Notes under the pieces: model-generated
What the model was told of the DNA's origin: nothing
Databases searched by the model: none
Seen by the model: only the letters and a program-made list of their open reading frames with translations
Position numbers and translations under genes: made by a program
Assembly: GCF_900156465.1 (NCBI RefSeq)
Contig: NZ_LT707064.1
Location: 5,037,001 to 5,101,000, forward strand
Reading direction: 5' to 3'
DNA: 64,000 nt
Origin: Pseudomonas sp. 7SR1
Lineage (GTDB): Bacteria; Pseudomonadota; Gammaproteobacteria; Pseudomonadales; Pseudomonadaceae
Shown here: piece by piece, positions 35,037-44,702 of the stretch
Position numbering within the stretch: the first letter of the stretch is position 1
Layout of the letters: the number at the start of each line of letters is the position of its first letter

Positions 35037-36470
35037 ATGGAACTTCATGTCGTCATCAACGGCCGCAAGGACCTGACGAGCCAGTTGTATCAACAATTAC
35101 GCAGCGCGATCGAAAGCGGCCGCCTGGCCGCCGGTACCCAACTGCCCCCCAGCCGGTTGCTGGCCGAACAGCTGGGGGTGTCTCGCAAGACGGTTTCCGA
35201 TACTTATGCGCAGCTCACCTATGAGAACTTCCTGACCGGCATCATAGGCAAGGGCACCTACGTCAACGCCCGTCCGGCCAGGATCGTGCACAAGCAGAGC
35301 CACCGGGAGCTGGCCGGCGCCGAGGTGGTGCAAGCCTGGCGCAACATGCCGGACCTGATGCGCCACCCCAGCGTCGAGAGTGCCCTGCGCTACGACTTCA
35401 TCGGTGGCGCCACCGGCAAGGGCCAGTTTCCCCTGGACGACTGGCGCCGCTGCACCGCCCATGCCCTGCGCCAGATCGCCAGCCACAAGGGTTTCTATAG
35501 CCAGCCCGAAGGCCTGCCGGCGCTGCGCAATGCCATTGCCCGGCACGTCGCGTTTTCCCGCGGGGTCAATTGCCAGGATGACGACGTGGTGGTGTGCAAC
35601 GGCGCACAACAGGCCCTGGACCTGATCTCGCGAGTACTGACCTGTCCCGGTAGCCTGGTGGCCATGGAAGACCCGGGCTACCCACCGGCGCGCCTGCTGT
35701 TCGGTTCCCATGGGGCGACGGTGGCCGGCGTGCCGGTGGACGACCAGGGCATGCGCGTGGACCTGATTCCCGACGGTACGCGGCTGATCTACGTGACCCC
35801 TTCCCACCAGTTCCCGTTGGGCATGCCCATGAGCCAGGCGCGGCGCCAGGCCTTGCTGGCAAGGGCCTACGAGCTGGGGGCGATCATCATCGAGGACGAC
35901 TACGACAGCGAGTTCCGCTACGAAGGACGCCCTGCCGACTCCCTGCAGAGCATGGACGAACGCGGCATCGTGGCGTACGTCGGGACCTTCTCCAAGACGC
36001 TGCTGCCGGAACTGCGGCTCGGTTACGCCATCCTGCCACCGGCCATTCTCGAAGCGGTGATCCTGGCCAAGCGCCTCACCGACCAGCACACCTCCACCCT
36101 GCCCCAATGGGCCTTGGCCAAGTTCATCGCCGAGGGCTGCCTGCTCAAGCACATCCGTCGATGCCACACCCTCTACGCCGGTCGGCGCGAACGCATCCTG
36201 GCCCGCATGGCCGGGGACCTGTCTCCCTGGTTCGAAGCCGTGCCCACCACCGCGGGCTTTCACCTGGCGGTACTGTGCAAGGTGCCGATCGACCTGGCGC
36301 TGGTGATCGAGCTGGCGAAGAAAGCCGAAATCGGCTTGTACAGCCTCGACGGCTTCTTCAACGAAGCGCCGGTCCGCCCGGGCCTGTTTCTGGGTTTTGG
36401 CGCGATCGAAACCCTGGACATCGACACCGCCCTGGACCGCTTGCGGGACATCCTGCAACAGATCGCCTGA
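35037..36470 (+). CDS. MocR/PdxR-type GntR regulator with aminotransferase domain
   Basis: The 477-residue protein fuses an N-terminal GntR winged helix (LTSQLYQQLRSAIESGRLAAGTQLPPSRLLAEQLGVSRKTVSDTYAQL) to a class I aminotransferase-like domain. The PLP lysine is visible in GTFSKTLLPELRLGY, with IIEDDYDSEFRYEGRP before it. Such proteins usually sense PLP-linked amino compounds and control a divergent gene, here the AhpD-like gene. ATG 35037 is chosen with AGGAG 9 nt upstream. Confidence 0.92.
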   Translation: MELHVVINGRKDLTSQLYQQLRSAIESGRLAAGTQLPPSRLLAEQLGVSRKTVSDTYAQLTYENFLTGIIGKGTYVNARPARIVHKQSHRELAGAEVVQAWRNMPDLMRHPSVESALRYDFIGGATGKGQFPLDDWRRCTAHALRQIASHKGFYSQPEGLPALRNAIARHVAFSRGVNCQDDDVVVCNGAQQALDLISRVLTCPGSLVAMEDPGYPPARLLFGSHGATVAGVPVDDQGMRVDLIPDGTRLIYVTPSHQFPLGMPMSQARRQALLARAYELGAIIIEDDYDSEFRYEGRPADSLQSMDERGIVAYVGTFSKTLLPELRLGYAILPPAILEAVILAKRLTDQHTSTLPQWALAKFIAEGCLLKHIRRCHTLYAGRRERILARMAGDLSPWFEAVPTTAGFHLAVLCKVPIDLALVIELAKKAEIGLYSLDGFFNEAPVRPGLFLGFGAIETLDIDTALDRLRDILQQIA

Positions 36471-36593
36471 GGCGATTGGACTGGTCATTTATCCGCCCAT
36501 TGGCTGTTTTAGCCTTGGCCTGGGGGGCCTATCCTGCACAGGTGCCGTTGAGTGCCGAACAACCCCGTCCGACTTGATTCAGGAGCCAGCGCA

Positions 36594-36887
36594 ATGACTC
36601 GCCAAGTGATCAATACCGTACAGGTGCAGGCTGCCGCCGGCCGCTCGGAAGAGCTGGGCCGGCAATTGCAGCAGATCGTCGAAACCCTGCGTGCCCAGCC
36701 GGGCTGCGACGCCTATATGGTCGACCGTTGCCCGGAGGACGGCGATCGCTGGACCGTCAGCGCCCGCTGGCAATCGGAAGCGGCCATGCAGGCCCACTTC
36801 AATTGCCCCGAAGTGCAAGGCTTCATCGGCCTGATCGACAATCGCCTGGCCCGCAGCGTGGACTTCAACAGCTTCCCGATTGTCTGA
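36594..36887 (+). CDS. Antibiotic biosynthesis monooxygenase (ABM)-domain protein
   Basis: The 97-residue protein is a single ferredoxin-like ABM domain: INTVQVQAAAGRSEELGRQLQQIVETLRAQPGCDAYMVDRCPEDGDRWTVSARWQSEAAMQAHF. Members act as cofactor-free monooxygenases or quinone-modifying proteins; the substrate is unknown. AGGAG lies 8 nt before ATG 36594. It follows the MocR gene in the same direction by 123 nt and may be independently transcribed. Confidence 0.88.
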   Translation: MTRQVINTVQVQAAAGRSEELGRQLQQIVETLRAQPGCDAYMVDRCPEDGDRWTVSARWQSEAAMQAHFNCPEVQGFIGLIDNRLARSVDFNSFPIV

Positions 36888-36917
36888 AGGTCGCCGCTTT
36901 ATTCCTGCCCGGCCAGA

Positions 36918-36949
36918 TTGTGGTGAGGGGATTGATCCGCTCACCACAA
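36918..36949. repeat. Palindromic hairpin after the ABM gene
   Basis: TTGTGGTGAGGGGAT pairs with ATCCGCTCACCACAA around a 2-nt loop (one mismatched pair). It resembles the GTGGCGAGGGGAT palindrome found near 56,030, a common intergenic element in pseudomonads, and may act as a terminator. Confidence 0.65.
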
Positions 36950-37118
36950 AGGGGCTGGCCAGCTCATCGCACTGGCCAGCCTGCCGTGGATTCGCCCCCA
37001 TCATTGGTCTACTCACCTTCCGCAAGATTGGACGTTTGCTTGCCTCACCCTGGGGCTTAGGGTGGATTCATCGCCGCAACAGCGCGAATCCACTCACAAC
37101 CACACAGGTCATGTCCCC

Positions 37119-37523
37119 ATGAAAACACTCTGCCTGATCGCCGCCCTCGGCCTGCTGCCCCTCGCCCAGGCCTACGCCCATGAAACCGCGCCTTCGGAAA
37201 AGGTCACGGTGCTGCAGGAAAAGGCGTTGAAGAACCTGCCCGGTAAAAAAACCATGATGCTCACGGTCGACTACGCGCCGGGCCAATCCTCCATTGCCCA
37301 CAAACATGAAGGCACGGCCATGGCCTATGTGCTCGAAGGCGCCATCACCTCACAGGTCAAGGGCGAGCCGGCGACCACCTACAAGGCCGGGGAGTTCTGG
37401 TATGAAGCGGCGGGTTCCGAGCACCTGGTCTCGAAAAACGCCAGCGCGACCGAGCCGGCGAAACTGCTGGTGTTCATGGTGATGGGAAAGGATGAAGCGG
37501 TATTGATACCGCTGAAAAACTGA
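37119..37523 (+). CDS. Periplasmic cupin-domain protein
   Basis: The 134-residue protein has a signal peptide (MKTLCLIAALGLLPLAQAYA) and a cupin fold. Metal-site residues lie in IAHKHEGTAMAYVLEGAI and later in GSEHLVSKN. The enzymatic role is unknown. The ATG at 37119 gives a clean signal peptide; no strong ribosome site is seen. It is followed by a strong terminator shared with the convergent gdhB. Confidence 0.85.
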   Translation: MKTLCLIAALGLLPLAQAYAHETAPSEKVTVLQEKALKNLPGKKTMMLTVDYAPGQSSIAHKHEGTAMAYVLEGAITSQVKGEPATTYKAGEFWYEAAGSEHLVSKNASATEPAKLLVFMVMGKDEAVLIPLKN

Positions 37524-37576
37524 CGATCACACTACAAGCTCGCTTCCACAGGGGCCACAGTCAATCCTGAAAGGCA

Positions 37577-37609
37577 AAAAAGCCCCGCATCTCGCGATGC
37601 GGGGCTTTT
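37577..37609. terminator. Bidirectional rho-independent terminator
   Basis: AAAAGCCCCGCATC and GATGCGGGGCTTTT form a perfect 14-bp stem with a 4-nt loop (TCGC), A/T tails on both sides. It ends the cupin gene and gdhB, which converge here. Confidence 0.92.
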
Positions 37610-37623
37610 CATTCAACGCCGGA

Positions 37624-40600
37624 TCAGTTGGCCGTCACGACCGCCTGACCGCTCAACGCCAGGTCCAGCAGTTCGCGGTTGGCCACCGCGTACATGGCGT
37701 AGTCGGTACCGTTGGCGGCACGGATGTCCACCAGCATCGCACGCCAGCGCTCGACCATGCTGTGATGCTGCTCCAGCCACAGCGCCAGGCGGGTTTCCAC
37801 GTCCTGGGTGCCATCGCCCTGTTGCAGGACCGAGATGGTGATCGCCCGCTGCTGCCAGTCGACATCATCGCGGAACGCTTCGCGGGCCAGGGCCTGCCAG
37901 TTGTTTTCCACTGGCAAGGCGCTGATCTGCTGCAGGTACCAGGTGACGTCCAGGGCGCTGCCGACGGCGAAGTAGGCCTTGGCCACATCGGCGGCGTTCT
38001 GGCCCGTCACGTCGGATGCCTCGATGATCGGCAGCAAGGTGTACAGGTGCGTGGTGCCTGCCACCATGCGCGCCAGCAACTCCGGCACGCCGGCCGCCAC
38101 ATAGGCCTGGTAGCGGGTCTGCCAGCCTTCGCGGGTCGGACCTTCCAGCAGTTCGTCGAGCTTGAGGCCCAACGCCGCCAGGTGCGGACCGAAGTGCGCG
38201 ACGTCGCGGGCGGCGTTCTGCTCGTTGCGGCGGCTGCGCAGGAACCAGCGCGTTGCGCGGCGTCCCAGGCGCATCAGCTCGTCCATCAGTTCCAGCTGGA
38301 CGTCCGCCGAGACCTGGTGGTCCAGGGCTTCGATCTGGCGGAACCAGTGTGGAAGGTGAAAGATATCCCGAACGATGACATACGCACCCGCCACGTTCGC
38401 CGGGCTCATGCCAGTGGACTCTTTCAGCCGCTGGACGAAAGTGATGCCCATGTGGTTGACCAGGTCGTTGGCGATCTGGGTGCTGACGATCTCGCGCTTG
38501 AGACGATGGCGACGCATGGCTTCGGAGAACTTGCTCACCAGGGTCGGCGGGAACGCGGTTTCCATGTCCCGGGTCAGGTAGTCGTCGTCCGGCACCAGGG
38601 AGTTGAGCAGCGCCTCCTTGAGGTCGATCTTGCTGTAGGAGATCAGCACCGACAGCTCGGCACGGGTCAGGCCATGGCCCGCCGCGACGCGTTCGGCCAG
38701 TTGCTCCTCGGTCGGCAGGAACTCGATGGCGCGGTCCAGCTTGCCCCGGGCTTCCAGGTCGTTCATCAGGCGCTTGTATTCGGCGATCCGCACGAAGGCA
38801 CGGCGGGCCGCCAGGGACAGGGCCTGGGTCTGCTTGTAGTTGTTGCCCAGCACCAGGCCACCGACTTCGTCGGTCATGCTCGCCAGCAACTGGTTGCGTT
38901 GCTTGTCGGTCATGTCGCCGGCCTGCACCACTTCGTTGAGCAGGATCTTGATGTTCACTTCGTGGTCGGAGCAGTCCACGCCACCGGCGTTGTCGATGAA
39001 GTCGGTGTTGGTGGCGCCGCCATGCAGGCCGAACTCGACGCGACCCAGCTGGGTCATGCCCAGGTTGCCGCCCTCGCCCACCACCTTGCAGCGCAGCTCG
39101 TTGCCGTTCACCCGCAGTGCATCGTTGGCCTTGTCGCCGACGTCGGCGTGGCTCTCGCTGCTGGCCTTGACGTAGGTGCCGATACCGCCGTTCCACAACA
39201 GGTCCACCGGTGCCTTGAGCAAGGCATTGAGCAGTTCGGTCGGGGTCAGCTTGTCAGCCTTGATGTCGAATCGTTCCTGCATCTGTGGCGTGATGGCGAT
39301 GCTTTTCGCGCTGCGCGAGAAGATACCGCCGCCTTCGGACATGATGCTGGTGTCGTAGTCGGTCCAGGCCGAACGCGGCAGGTCGAACAGGCGCTTGCGC
39401 TCGGCGAAGCTGCTGGCCGGATCCGGATTCGGGTCGACGAAGATGTGCAGGTGGTTGAACGCCGCCACCAGTTGCAGCTTGTCGGACATCAGCAGGCCGT
39501 TGCCGAACACGTCGCCGGCCATGTCGCCGATGCCAACCACGGTGATGCTGTCTTCCTGGACATTGATGCCACGCTCGCGGAAGTGGCGCTGCACGCCCAC
39601 CCACGCGCCCTTGGCGGTGATGCCCATCTTCTTGTGGTCGTAACCGGCCGAGCCGCCCGAGGCGAACGCGTCGCCGAGCCAGAAACCGTAGTCGATGGCG
39701 ATGCCGTTGGCGATGTCGGAGAAGGTCGCGGTGCCCTTGTCCGCCGCCACCACCAGGTACGGGTCGTCATGGTCATGCCGCACCACGTTGGCCGGCGGCA
39801 CCAGGGCGCCGTCCTTCAGGTTGTCGGTGATGTCCAGCAGGCCCGAGATGAAGATGCGGTAGCAGGCAACGCCCTCGGCCGCGATCTCGTCCCGGCTGCC
39901 GCCCAGTGGCAGGCGACGTGGCAGGAATCCGCCCTTGGCCCCCACCGGCACGATCACCGAGTTCTTAACCTGCTGGGCTTTTACCAGGCCCAGCACTTCG
40001 GTGCGGTAATCCTCTTCACGGTCGGACCAGCGCAGGCCGCCGCGAGCCACATTGCCGAAGCGCAGGTGCACGCCCTCGACCCGTGGCGAGTACACGAAGA
40101 TCTCGAACTTGGGCACCGGCTTGGGCAGTTCCGGGATCAGGTGCGGGTTGAACTTGAAGCTGAAGTACGACTTGTTCTGGCCGTGGGCGTCGGTCTGGTA
40201 GAAGTTGGTCCGCAGGGTGGCCTTGATCAGGTCCAGGTAGCGACGCAGGATGCGGTCTTCGTTGAGCACCTGGACATCGTCCAGGGCCGTGAGGATCGCC
40301 TGTTCCAGGCGCAGTTGCTTGTCTTCCAGGTCGTCGCCGCTGAGTTTGCGTGCCAGGTAGAAGCGGGTCTTGAACAACCGGGTCAGTTCGCGAGCGATAT
40401 CGGTGTGGTTGTTCAGGGTGCTGGCGATGTAACCCAGGTCGAAGCCCAGGCGGATCTGCTTCAGGTAACGGGCATAGGCTCGCAGCAGCGCCACATCGCG
40501 CCATGGCAGGCCGGCGGTCAGCACCAAGCGGTTGAACGCATCGTTCTCGGCATCGCCGCGCACGATGTGCACGAAAGCGTCCTGCAGGGTGTCGTTGAGC

Positions 40601-42492
40601 TGCTGGATGTCCAGGTCCAGGCCTTCGGCGGCGGTGAAGGCGAAATCGTGGATCCAGAACTCGCGGCCGTTGTTGTGGCGCAGGCGGTACGGGAACTCAC
40701 CCAGCACGCGCAGGCCGAGGTTTTCCAGGATCGGCAACACGTCGGACAGGGCCAGCGGCGCGTCGGCGTGGTACAGCTTGCAATGCAGCTCGCGCTGGCC
40801 GGATACCTGGCCCAATGGCTGGTAGAAGCTCATCACCAGCGGATTGGTTTCGTTCAGGCTCAGCAGGTGCTGCATGTCCACCACCGCCGAATGGGCGGCA
40901 AAGCGCTCGCGGTAGCCGGCCGGGAAGCCTTTGGGGAAGTCCGCCAGCACGTTGGTGCCCTGGGCTTCGCCGAAGCTCTCGATGACCAGGCTGGCGTAGT
41001 CGTCCTTCCAGCTGCGGCAGGCCTGTACCACTTCCTTTTCCAGCAGCAGCGGGTCGATGTCGATACGGTTCTTCGGGTCCACCCGCAGGATCAACTGCAC
41101 ACGAGCCAGCACGGACTCGGAGAAGAAGGTCCAGAATTCGCAGTCCGTGGCCTTGAGGCGATCCATCAGCACTTGCTGGATCTTCTGGCGCACTTCGGTG
41201 GAATAGATGTCGCGCGGCACGTAGGCCAGGCAGTAGCAGAAACGGCCATACGGGTCTTTGCGCAGGAACACGCGGATCTTGTTGCGCTCCTGAATCTGCA
41301 CGATGGACATCACGGTGCTGAACAGCTCGTCCACCGGCGTCTGAAACAGGTCGTCACGGGGCAGGACTTCCAGTACCTGGGCCAGTTCCTTGCCCAGGTG
41401 CGCCTTGGCCTGGAAGCCCGAGCGCCGCTCGATTTCCTCGACCTTGCGGCGGATGTACGGGATGACCCGCACGCTTTCGCCGTACACCGAGGAGGTGTAC
41501 AGGCCCATGAAACGGCATTCCTTGATGACCTTGCCGTCGGCGTCGATTTCACGGATCGACACATAGTCCGGGTAGGCCGGACGATGGACGCGGCTCGGGT
41601 GCGCGGCCTTGGCGAACGACAGCGGAGTCGGTTCACGCAGGTAGTTGACGGCGTAGTCCTCGATGCGCAGGTCATCGGCGGTCAGGCCGGCGCGCAGCAG
41701 CCTGGTCAGGCCGAGGAACGAATCGGGGTTGTACTCGATGTGCCCACCCTCGGCATCTTCACGGACCACGAACTCTTCATAGCCCAGGAAGGTGAAGTGG
41801 TTGCCCACCAGCCACTCCAGGAAGGTCTTGATTTCGCTCTTTTCATCGGCGTCGATGGCGTAGGCGCTGTTGTCCAGGCCCACCAGGATGTCCTGGACCT
41901 TGGCTTTCATCGGTTCGAAGTCGGCCACGGCCACGCGCACTTCACCCAGCACCTGCTCGAGTTCCTTGCTCAGGACGTTGAGTTCGGCGGCGTTGGCGCA
42001 GCGGTCGATTTCCAGGTACATCAACGACTCTTGCAGGATCCCCTCGCCCTGGGTGCCCTTGGGCAGGATTTCCAGCAACTCGCCCTTGGCGCCACGGCGC
42101 ACGCTCAGCACAGTGGTTTGCAGGGTATGGATGCTGTAGCCGCGACGGTTCAGCTCGGTACGCACCGAGTCCACCAGGAACGGCAGGTCGTGGTGCAGCA
42201 CTTCCACGGCGGTGTGGGTCGATTGCCAGCCGTGACGTTCGTAATCGGGGTTGTACACACGCACCTGCGGTTGCGCGTGATCGAAGCGCTCAAGCAGGCG
42301 CCAGGCAGACAGGGTGCAACCGGCGAGGTCGGACAACCGGCGCTGGGTGAGTTCATCGAGGGAAATGATGCCGAAGAATTGTTCAGCGAACAGCGCCACT
42401 TGTGGCAGTGCCTGTTCACTGATGTGCTGCGCCAGTACCGCTTGCAGTTGATGCTGGAAGTCGGCTTTGCTGGCTGCGGTGAAGAACGCCAT
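37624..42492 (-). CDS. gdhB: NAD-specific glutamate dehydrogenase, GDH-180 class
   Basis: The 1622-residue enzyme deaminates glutamate to 2-oxoglutarate with NAD, a catabolic role in arginine and glutamate use. The length identifies the large GDH-180 class. An N-terminal regulatory half with ACT-like segments precedes the catalytic core. The core has VRHDHDDPYLVVAADKGTATFSDIAN, the Lys-containing VPVGAKGGF, and GDMAGDVFGNG in the nucleotide-binding part. ATG 42492 (MAFFTAASK) has GGAG 8 nt upstream. The gene is monocistronic. The equally long frame on the opposite strand is a shadow. Confidence 0.95.
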   Translation of the reverse strand: MAFFTAASKADFQHQLQAVLAQHISEQALPQVALFAEQFFGIISLDELTQRRLSDLAGCTLSAWRLLERFDHAQPQVRVYNPDYERHGWQSTHTAVEVLHHDLPFLVDSVRTELNRRGYSIHTLQTTVLSVRRGAKGELLEILPKGTQGEGILQESLMYLEIDRCANAAELNVLSKELEQVLGEVRVAVADFEPMKAKVQDILVGLDNSAYAIDADEKSEIKTFLEWLVGNHFTFLGYEEFVVREDAEGGHIEYNPDSFLGLTRLLRAGLTADDLRIEDYAVNYLREPTPLSFAKAAHPSRVHRPAYPDYVSIREIDADGKVIKECRFMGLYTSSVYGESVRVIPYIRRKVEEIERRSGFQAKAHLGKELAQVLEVLPRDDLFQTPVDELFSTVMSIVQIQERNKIRVFLRKDPYGRFCYCLAYVPRDIYSTEVRQKIQQVLMDRLKATDCEFWTFFSESVLARVQLILRVDPKNRIDIDPLLLEKEVVQACRSWKDDYASLVIESFGEAQGTNVLADFPKGFPAGYRERFAAHSAVVDMQHLLSLNETNPLVMSFYQPLGQVSGQRELHCKLYHADAPLALSDVLPILENLGLRVLGEFPYRLRHNNGREFWIHDFAFTAAEGLDLDIQQLNDTLQDAFVHIVRGDAENDAFNRLVLTAGLPWRDVALLRAYARYLKQIRLGFDLGYIASTLNNHTDIARELTRLFKTRFYLARKLSGDDLEDKQLRLEQAILTALDDVQVLNEDRILRRYLDLIKATLRTNFYQTDAHGQNKSYFSFKFNPHLIPELPKPVPKFEIFVYSPRVEGVHLRFGNVARGGLRWSDREEDYRTEVLGLVKAQQVKNSVIVPVGAKGGFLPRRLPLGGSRDEIAAEGVACYRIFISGLLDITDNLKDGALVPPANVVRHDHDDPYLVVAADKGTATFSDIANGIAIDYGFWLGDAFASGGSAGYDHKKMGITAKGAWVGVQRHFRERGINVQEDSITVVGIGDMAGDVFGNGLLMSDKLQLVAAFNHLHIFVDPNPDPASSFAERKRLFDLPRSAWTDYDTSIMSEGGGIFSRSAKSIAITPQMQERFDIKADKLTPTELLNALLKAPVDLLWNGGIGTYVKASSESHADVGDKANDALRVNGNELRCKVVGEGGNLGMTQLGRVEFGLHGGATNTDFIDNAGGVDCSDHEVNIKILLNEVVQAGDMTDKQRNQLLASMTDEVGGLVLGNNYKQTQALSLAARRAFVRIAEYKRLMNDLEARGKLDRAIEFLPTEEQLAERVAAGHGLTRAELSVLISYSKIDLKEALLNSLVPDDDYLTRDMETAFPPTLVSKFSEAMRRHRLKREIVSTQIANDLVNHMGITFVQRLKESTGMSPANVAGAYVIVRDIFHLPHWFRQIEALDHQVSADVQLELMDELMRLGRRATRWFLRSRRNEQNAARDVAHFGPHLAALGLKLDELLEGPTREGWQTRYQAYVAAGVPELLARMVAGTTHLYTLLPIIEASDVTGQNAADVAKAYFAVGSALDVTWYLQQISALPVENNWQALAREAFRDDVDWQQRAITISVLQQGDGTQDVETRLALWLEQHHSMVERWRAMLVDIRAANGTDYAMYAVANRELLDLALSGQAVVTAN

Positions 42493-42922
42493 CTGTGGTA
42501 CTCCGCTTGGGCTTGTTATTGATGAAAGCGTCGTGCAACCCCTCTCGGGCTGCCGGCCATCCTGTTCCTGATTCTCGGGCAGAGGAAACAGGACGACAGG
42601 TGGGTGAAGCTGGACAAGACCCGCAGGTCACATTCCTTTTCCATGTAACCTTCCATGTGATGAACACCTGCCAAAAACACCCCACGGTGCTCTTGGCAGG
42701 TGCGCATCCGTTGCGCAGCTTAACGAGTGCGACAACGAGCATGCTTGCAGCGCTGCGACATATTCGGTCAACGGCTAGCTAAACAGCCGGTACGCACCGG
42801 ACAACCCTAGCAGGCTGGGGACCAAACGGCACCCCGAGGCGGTAAACCAGCAGAAAATCCTTCGCGCTGGCAGAATCCACTTTTTGCACCCCGCACGTGC
42901 ACTCGATCCTGGAGCCATCACC
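42493..42922. other. gdhB upstream region with an extended hairpin
   Basis: No convincing gene is seen in these ~430 bp. The clearest structure is CACCTGCCAA (42665-42674) pairing with TTGGCAGGTG (42693-42702). The 18-nt loop contains a smaller CACC/GGTG stem, giving a long stacked hairpin about 175 nt before gdhB. It could be a 5'-leader structure or a terminator. The region must hold the gdhB promoter and that of the small rightward gene. Confidence 0.5.
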
Positions 42923-43276
42923 TTGAAAATGACCACCGCCCTTCTGATCGCCAACCCGTGTGATGAAGAAGAAGACAACATGGCCATGCTCTGCTGCCAC
43001 AGCGCCCAGGGCGAAATGTTCCTCATGAGCCGTTATCCCGACGAGGACGAGCTGGAGATCGCGCTCGATGGCGAGCCTTCGACACTGGATGGTGTAAAGG
43101 TGACCCTCAGCCCGACCCTGCTGAAGATCGAGATCGCCGCGGCGCACGTCGATGCTCTCAATGGCGACGACGTGCTGGAAATCAGCCACTGCACCGATGC
43201 GGCGGATCTGGTGGAAGTGGAGTTGACCCTGCAGAACATTCTCCGGGGTACCGGGACCTACGTAAGACAGGACTGA
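42923..43276 (+). CDS. Conserved-looking small hypothetical protein
   Basis: This soluble, acidic protein of ~117 residues has a cysteine pair (MLCCHSAQGE) and an acidic run (NPCDEEEDN); no known domain is recognised. GGAG lies 8 nt before TTG 42923 and 14 nt before ATG 42929, so the TTG start is preferred (M-K-M-T-T-A). The codon pattern is normal for the window and no frame competes. It stands alone, between the gdhB upstream region and a REPIN. Confidence 0.75.
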   Translation: MKMTTALLIANPCDEEEDNMAMLCCHSAQGEMFLMSRYPDEDELEIALDGEPSTLDGVKVTLSPTLLKIEIAAAHVDALNGDDVLEISHCTDAADLVEVELTLQNILRGTGTYVRQD

Positions 43277-43296
43277 TTCCAGCGTTTCAATGGACG

Positions 43297-43387
43297 CTAT
43301 CGCGAGCAAGCTCGCTCCCACAGGACTGGCGTCGTTCACCAACCTGTGCAAGTCACCATCGTGCAAGCGAGCTTGTTCGCGATAGCG
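43297..43387. repeat. Inverted pair of REP elements (REPIN)
   Basis: A copy running CTATCGCGAGCAAGCTCGC...CCCACA (43297-43322) faces a partly degenerate copy CAAGCGAGCTTG...CGCGATAGCG (~43363-43387). It lies in the gap between the hypothetical gene and ptxS. Confidence 0.85.
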
Positions 43388-43501
43388 GCGGCTCAGCTTG
43401 CAAGAGAGTGACCGTCACCTCAAAACCGCTCGCGACGTGGCAACCGTCGGTCGCTCTCGCATCGAGACGCCCTTGACGGGCGACTGTGTTCTGAGGTTTC
43501 C

Positions 43502-43515
43502 TGAAACCGGTTTCA
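43502..43515. promoter_or_regulatory. PtxS operator upstream of ptxS
   Basis: TGAAACCGGTTTCA is the exact 14-bp palindrome known as the PtxS operator. It lies 37 nt before the ptxS start, consistent with autorepression relieved by 2-ketogluconate. Confidence 0.9.
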
Positions 43516-43552
43516 GAACCGTTGAATAATTCCAATAAGCAGGTTTCCATCC

Positions 43553-44578
43553 GTGAATTCTTTCTCCGCCGCCCAGCGCAGCCGCGTCACCATGCTTGAT
43601 GTGGCCGAACGCGCCGGGGTTTCCAAGGCCAGCGTCTCGCGGTTCATCGGCGAGGACCGCGCCCTGCTCTCCGAAGCCATCGCCCGGCGCATCGAGCAAG
43701 CGATCAGTGAACTGGGCTATCGCCCCAACCAGATGGCCCGCGGCCTCAAGCGCGGCCGTACTCGCCTGATCGGCATGCTGGTGGCCGATATCCGCAACCC
43801 TTATTCGATTGCCGTGATGCATGGTGTGGAAACCGCCTGCCGTCGCCATGGCTACAGCCTGGTGGTATGCAACACCGACCGGGACGACGAGCAGGAACGC
43901 CAGCACCTGGCGCTGTTGCGCGCCTACAACATCGAAGGCTTGATCGTGAACACCCTCGGCCATCACCGGGACGAACTGCTCGAACTGCGCAACGAGATGC
44001 CCCTGGTACTGGTGGACCGCAAGGTCGACAGGCTCGACAGCGACCTGGTGGGATTGGACAACCCCGCCGCCGTGACGATGGCCCTCGATCACCTTGAACA
44101 GCGAGGCTACCGTGACCTGCTGCTGGTAACCGAGCCGTTCGACGGGACCAGTTCGCGAATCGAGCGGGTCGAGAGCTTCAAGGCTGGCATCGAGCAGCGC
44201 CCCGCCCTCTGCGGCACCGTGGTGGAAATCTGCGATCAGTTGACCACGCGCATCGAGACCTTCCTGGCCCAGCCGGACCGGGGCCCCAAGGCGCTGTTCT
44301 GCGCCAATGGCATTGCAGCCTTGTCCGCCACCCGGGTGTTGCGTGAACTGGGCTGCGACCTGTTCGACGACGTGGGCCTGATCGCCCTCGACGACCTGGA
44401 CTGGTATCCGTTGGTGGGCAGCGGCATCACGGCCCTCGCCCAACCCACTGCCGAGATCGGCGCCAGTGCATTCGAATGCCTGCTCAAGCGCTTGCGCGGC
44501 GACAGCGGGCCGGTGCGGACCCTGGATTTTGCGGCGCGGTTGATCGAGCGTGGGTCGACGCTTGGCAATGGTCGGTGA
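43553..44578 (+). CDS. ptxS: LacI-family repressor PtxS of 2-ketogluconate use
   Basis: The 341-residue protein has an N-terminal LacI helix-turn-helix and hinge (VTMLDVAERAGVSKASVSRFIGEDRALLSEAIARRIEQAISELGYRPNQMARGLK) and a periplasmic-binding-type effector domain (LIGMLVADIRNPYSIAVMHGVE). The exact PtxS palindromes upstream of itself and of kguE, plus the following kgu operon, identify it. It represses the kgu genes and itself until 2-ketogluconate binds. It ends with a REPIN before kguE. Confidence 0.93.
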   Translation: MNSFSAAQRSRVTMLDVAERAGVSKASVSRFIGEDRALLSEAIARRIEQAISELGYRPNQMARGLKRGRTRLIGMLVADIRNPYSIAVMHGVETACRRHGYSLVVCNTDRDDEQERQHLALLRAYNIEGLIVNTLGHHRDELLELRNEMPLVLVDRKVDRLDSDLVGLDNPAAVTMALDHLEQRGYRDLLLVTEPFDGTSSRIERVESFKAGIEQRPALCGTVVEICDQLTTRIETFLAQPDRGPKALFCANGIAALSATRVLRELGCDLFDDVGLIALDDLDWYPLVGSGITALAQPTAEIGASAFECLLKRLRGDSGPVRTLDFAARLIERGSTLGNGR

Positions 44579-44589
44579 TGGTGAGGGCG

Positions 44590-44668
44590 CTATCGCGAGC
44601 AAGCTCGCTCCCACACTGGATCTGTAGCGCATTGAAGCCCCCTGTGGGAGCCAGCTTGCTCGCGATGA
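44590..44668. repeat. Inverted pair of REP elements (REPIN)
   Basis: CTATCGCGAGC...CTCCCACA (44590-44615) faces TGTGGGAGCCAGC...GCTCGCGATG (44643-44668), between ptxS and the kguE operator. It may uncouple ptxS transcription from the kgu operon. Confidence 0.85.
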
Positions 44669-44702
44669 GGCCCTGAAGCTCCCCCTTTTTTTTGACCAGA
44701 AC

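Noticed and set aside
37597..42522. A 1641-codon open frame antisense to gdhB
   Set aside because: It mirrors gdhB, whose protein is fully recognisable. The antisense translation has low-complexity His/Val/Gln-rich sequence with no domains, as expected from GC-rich codon bias.
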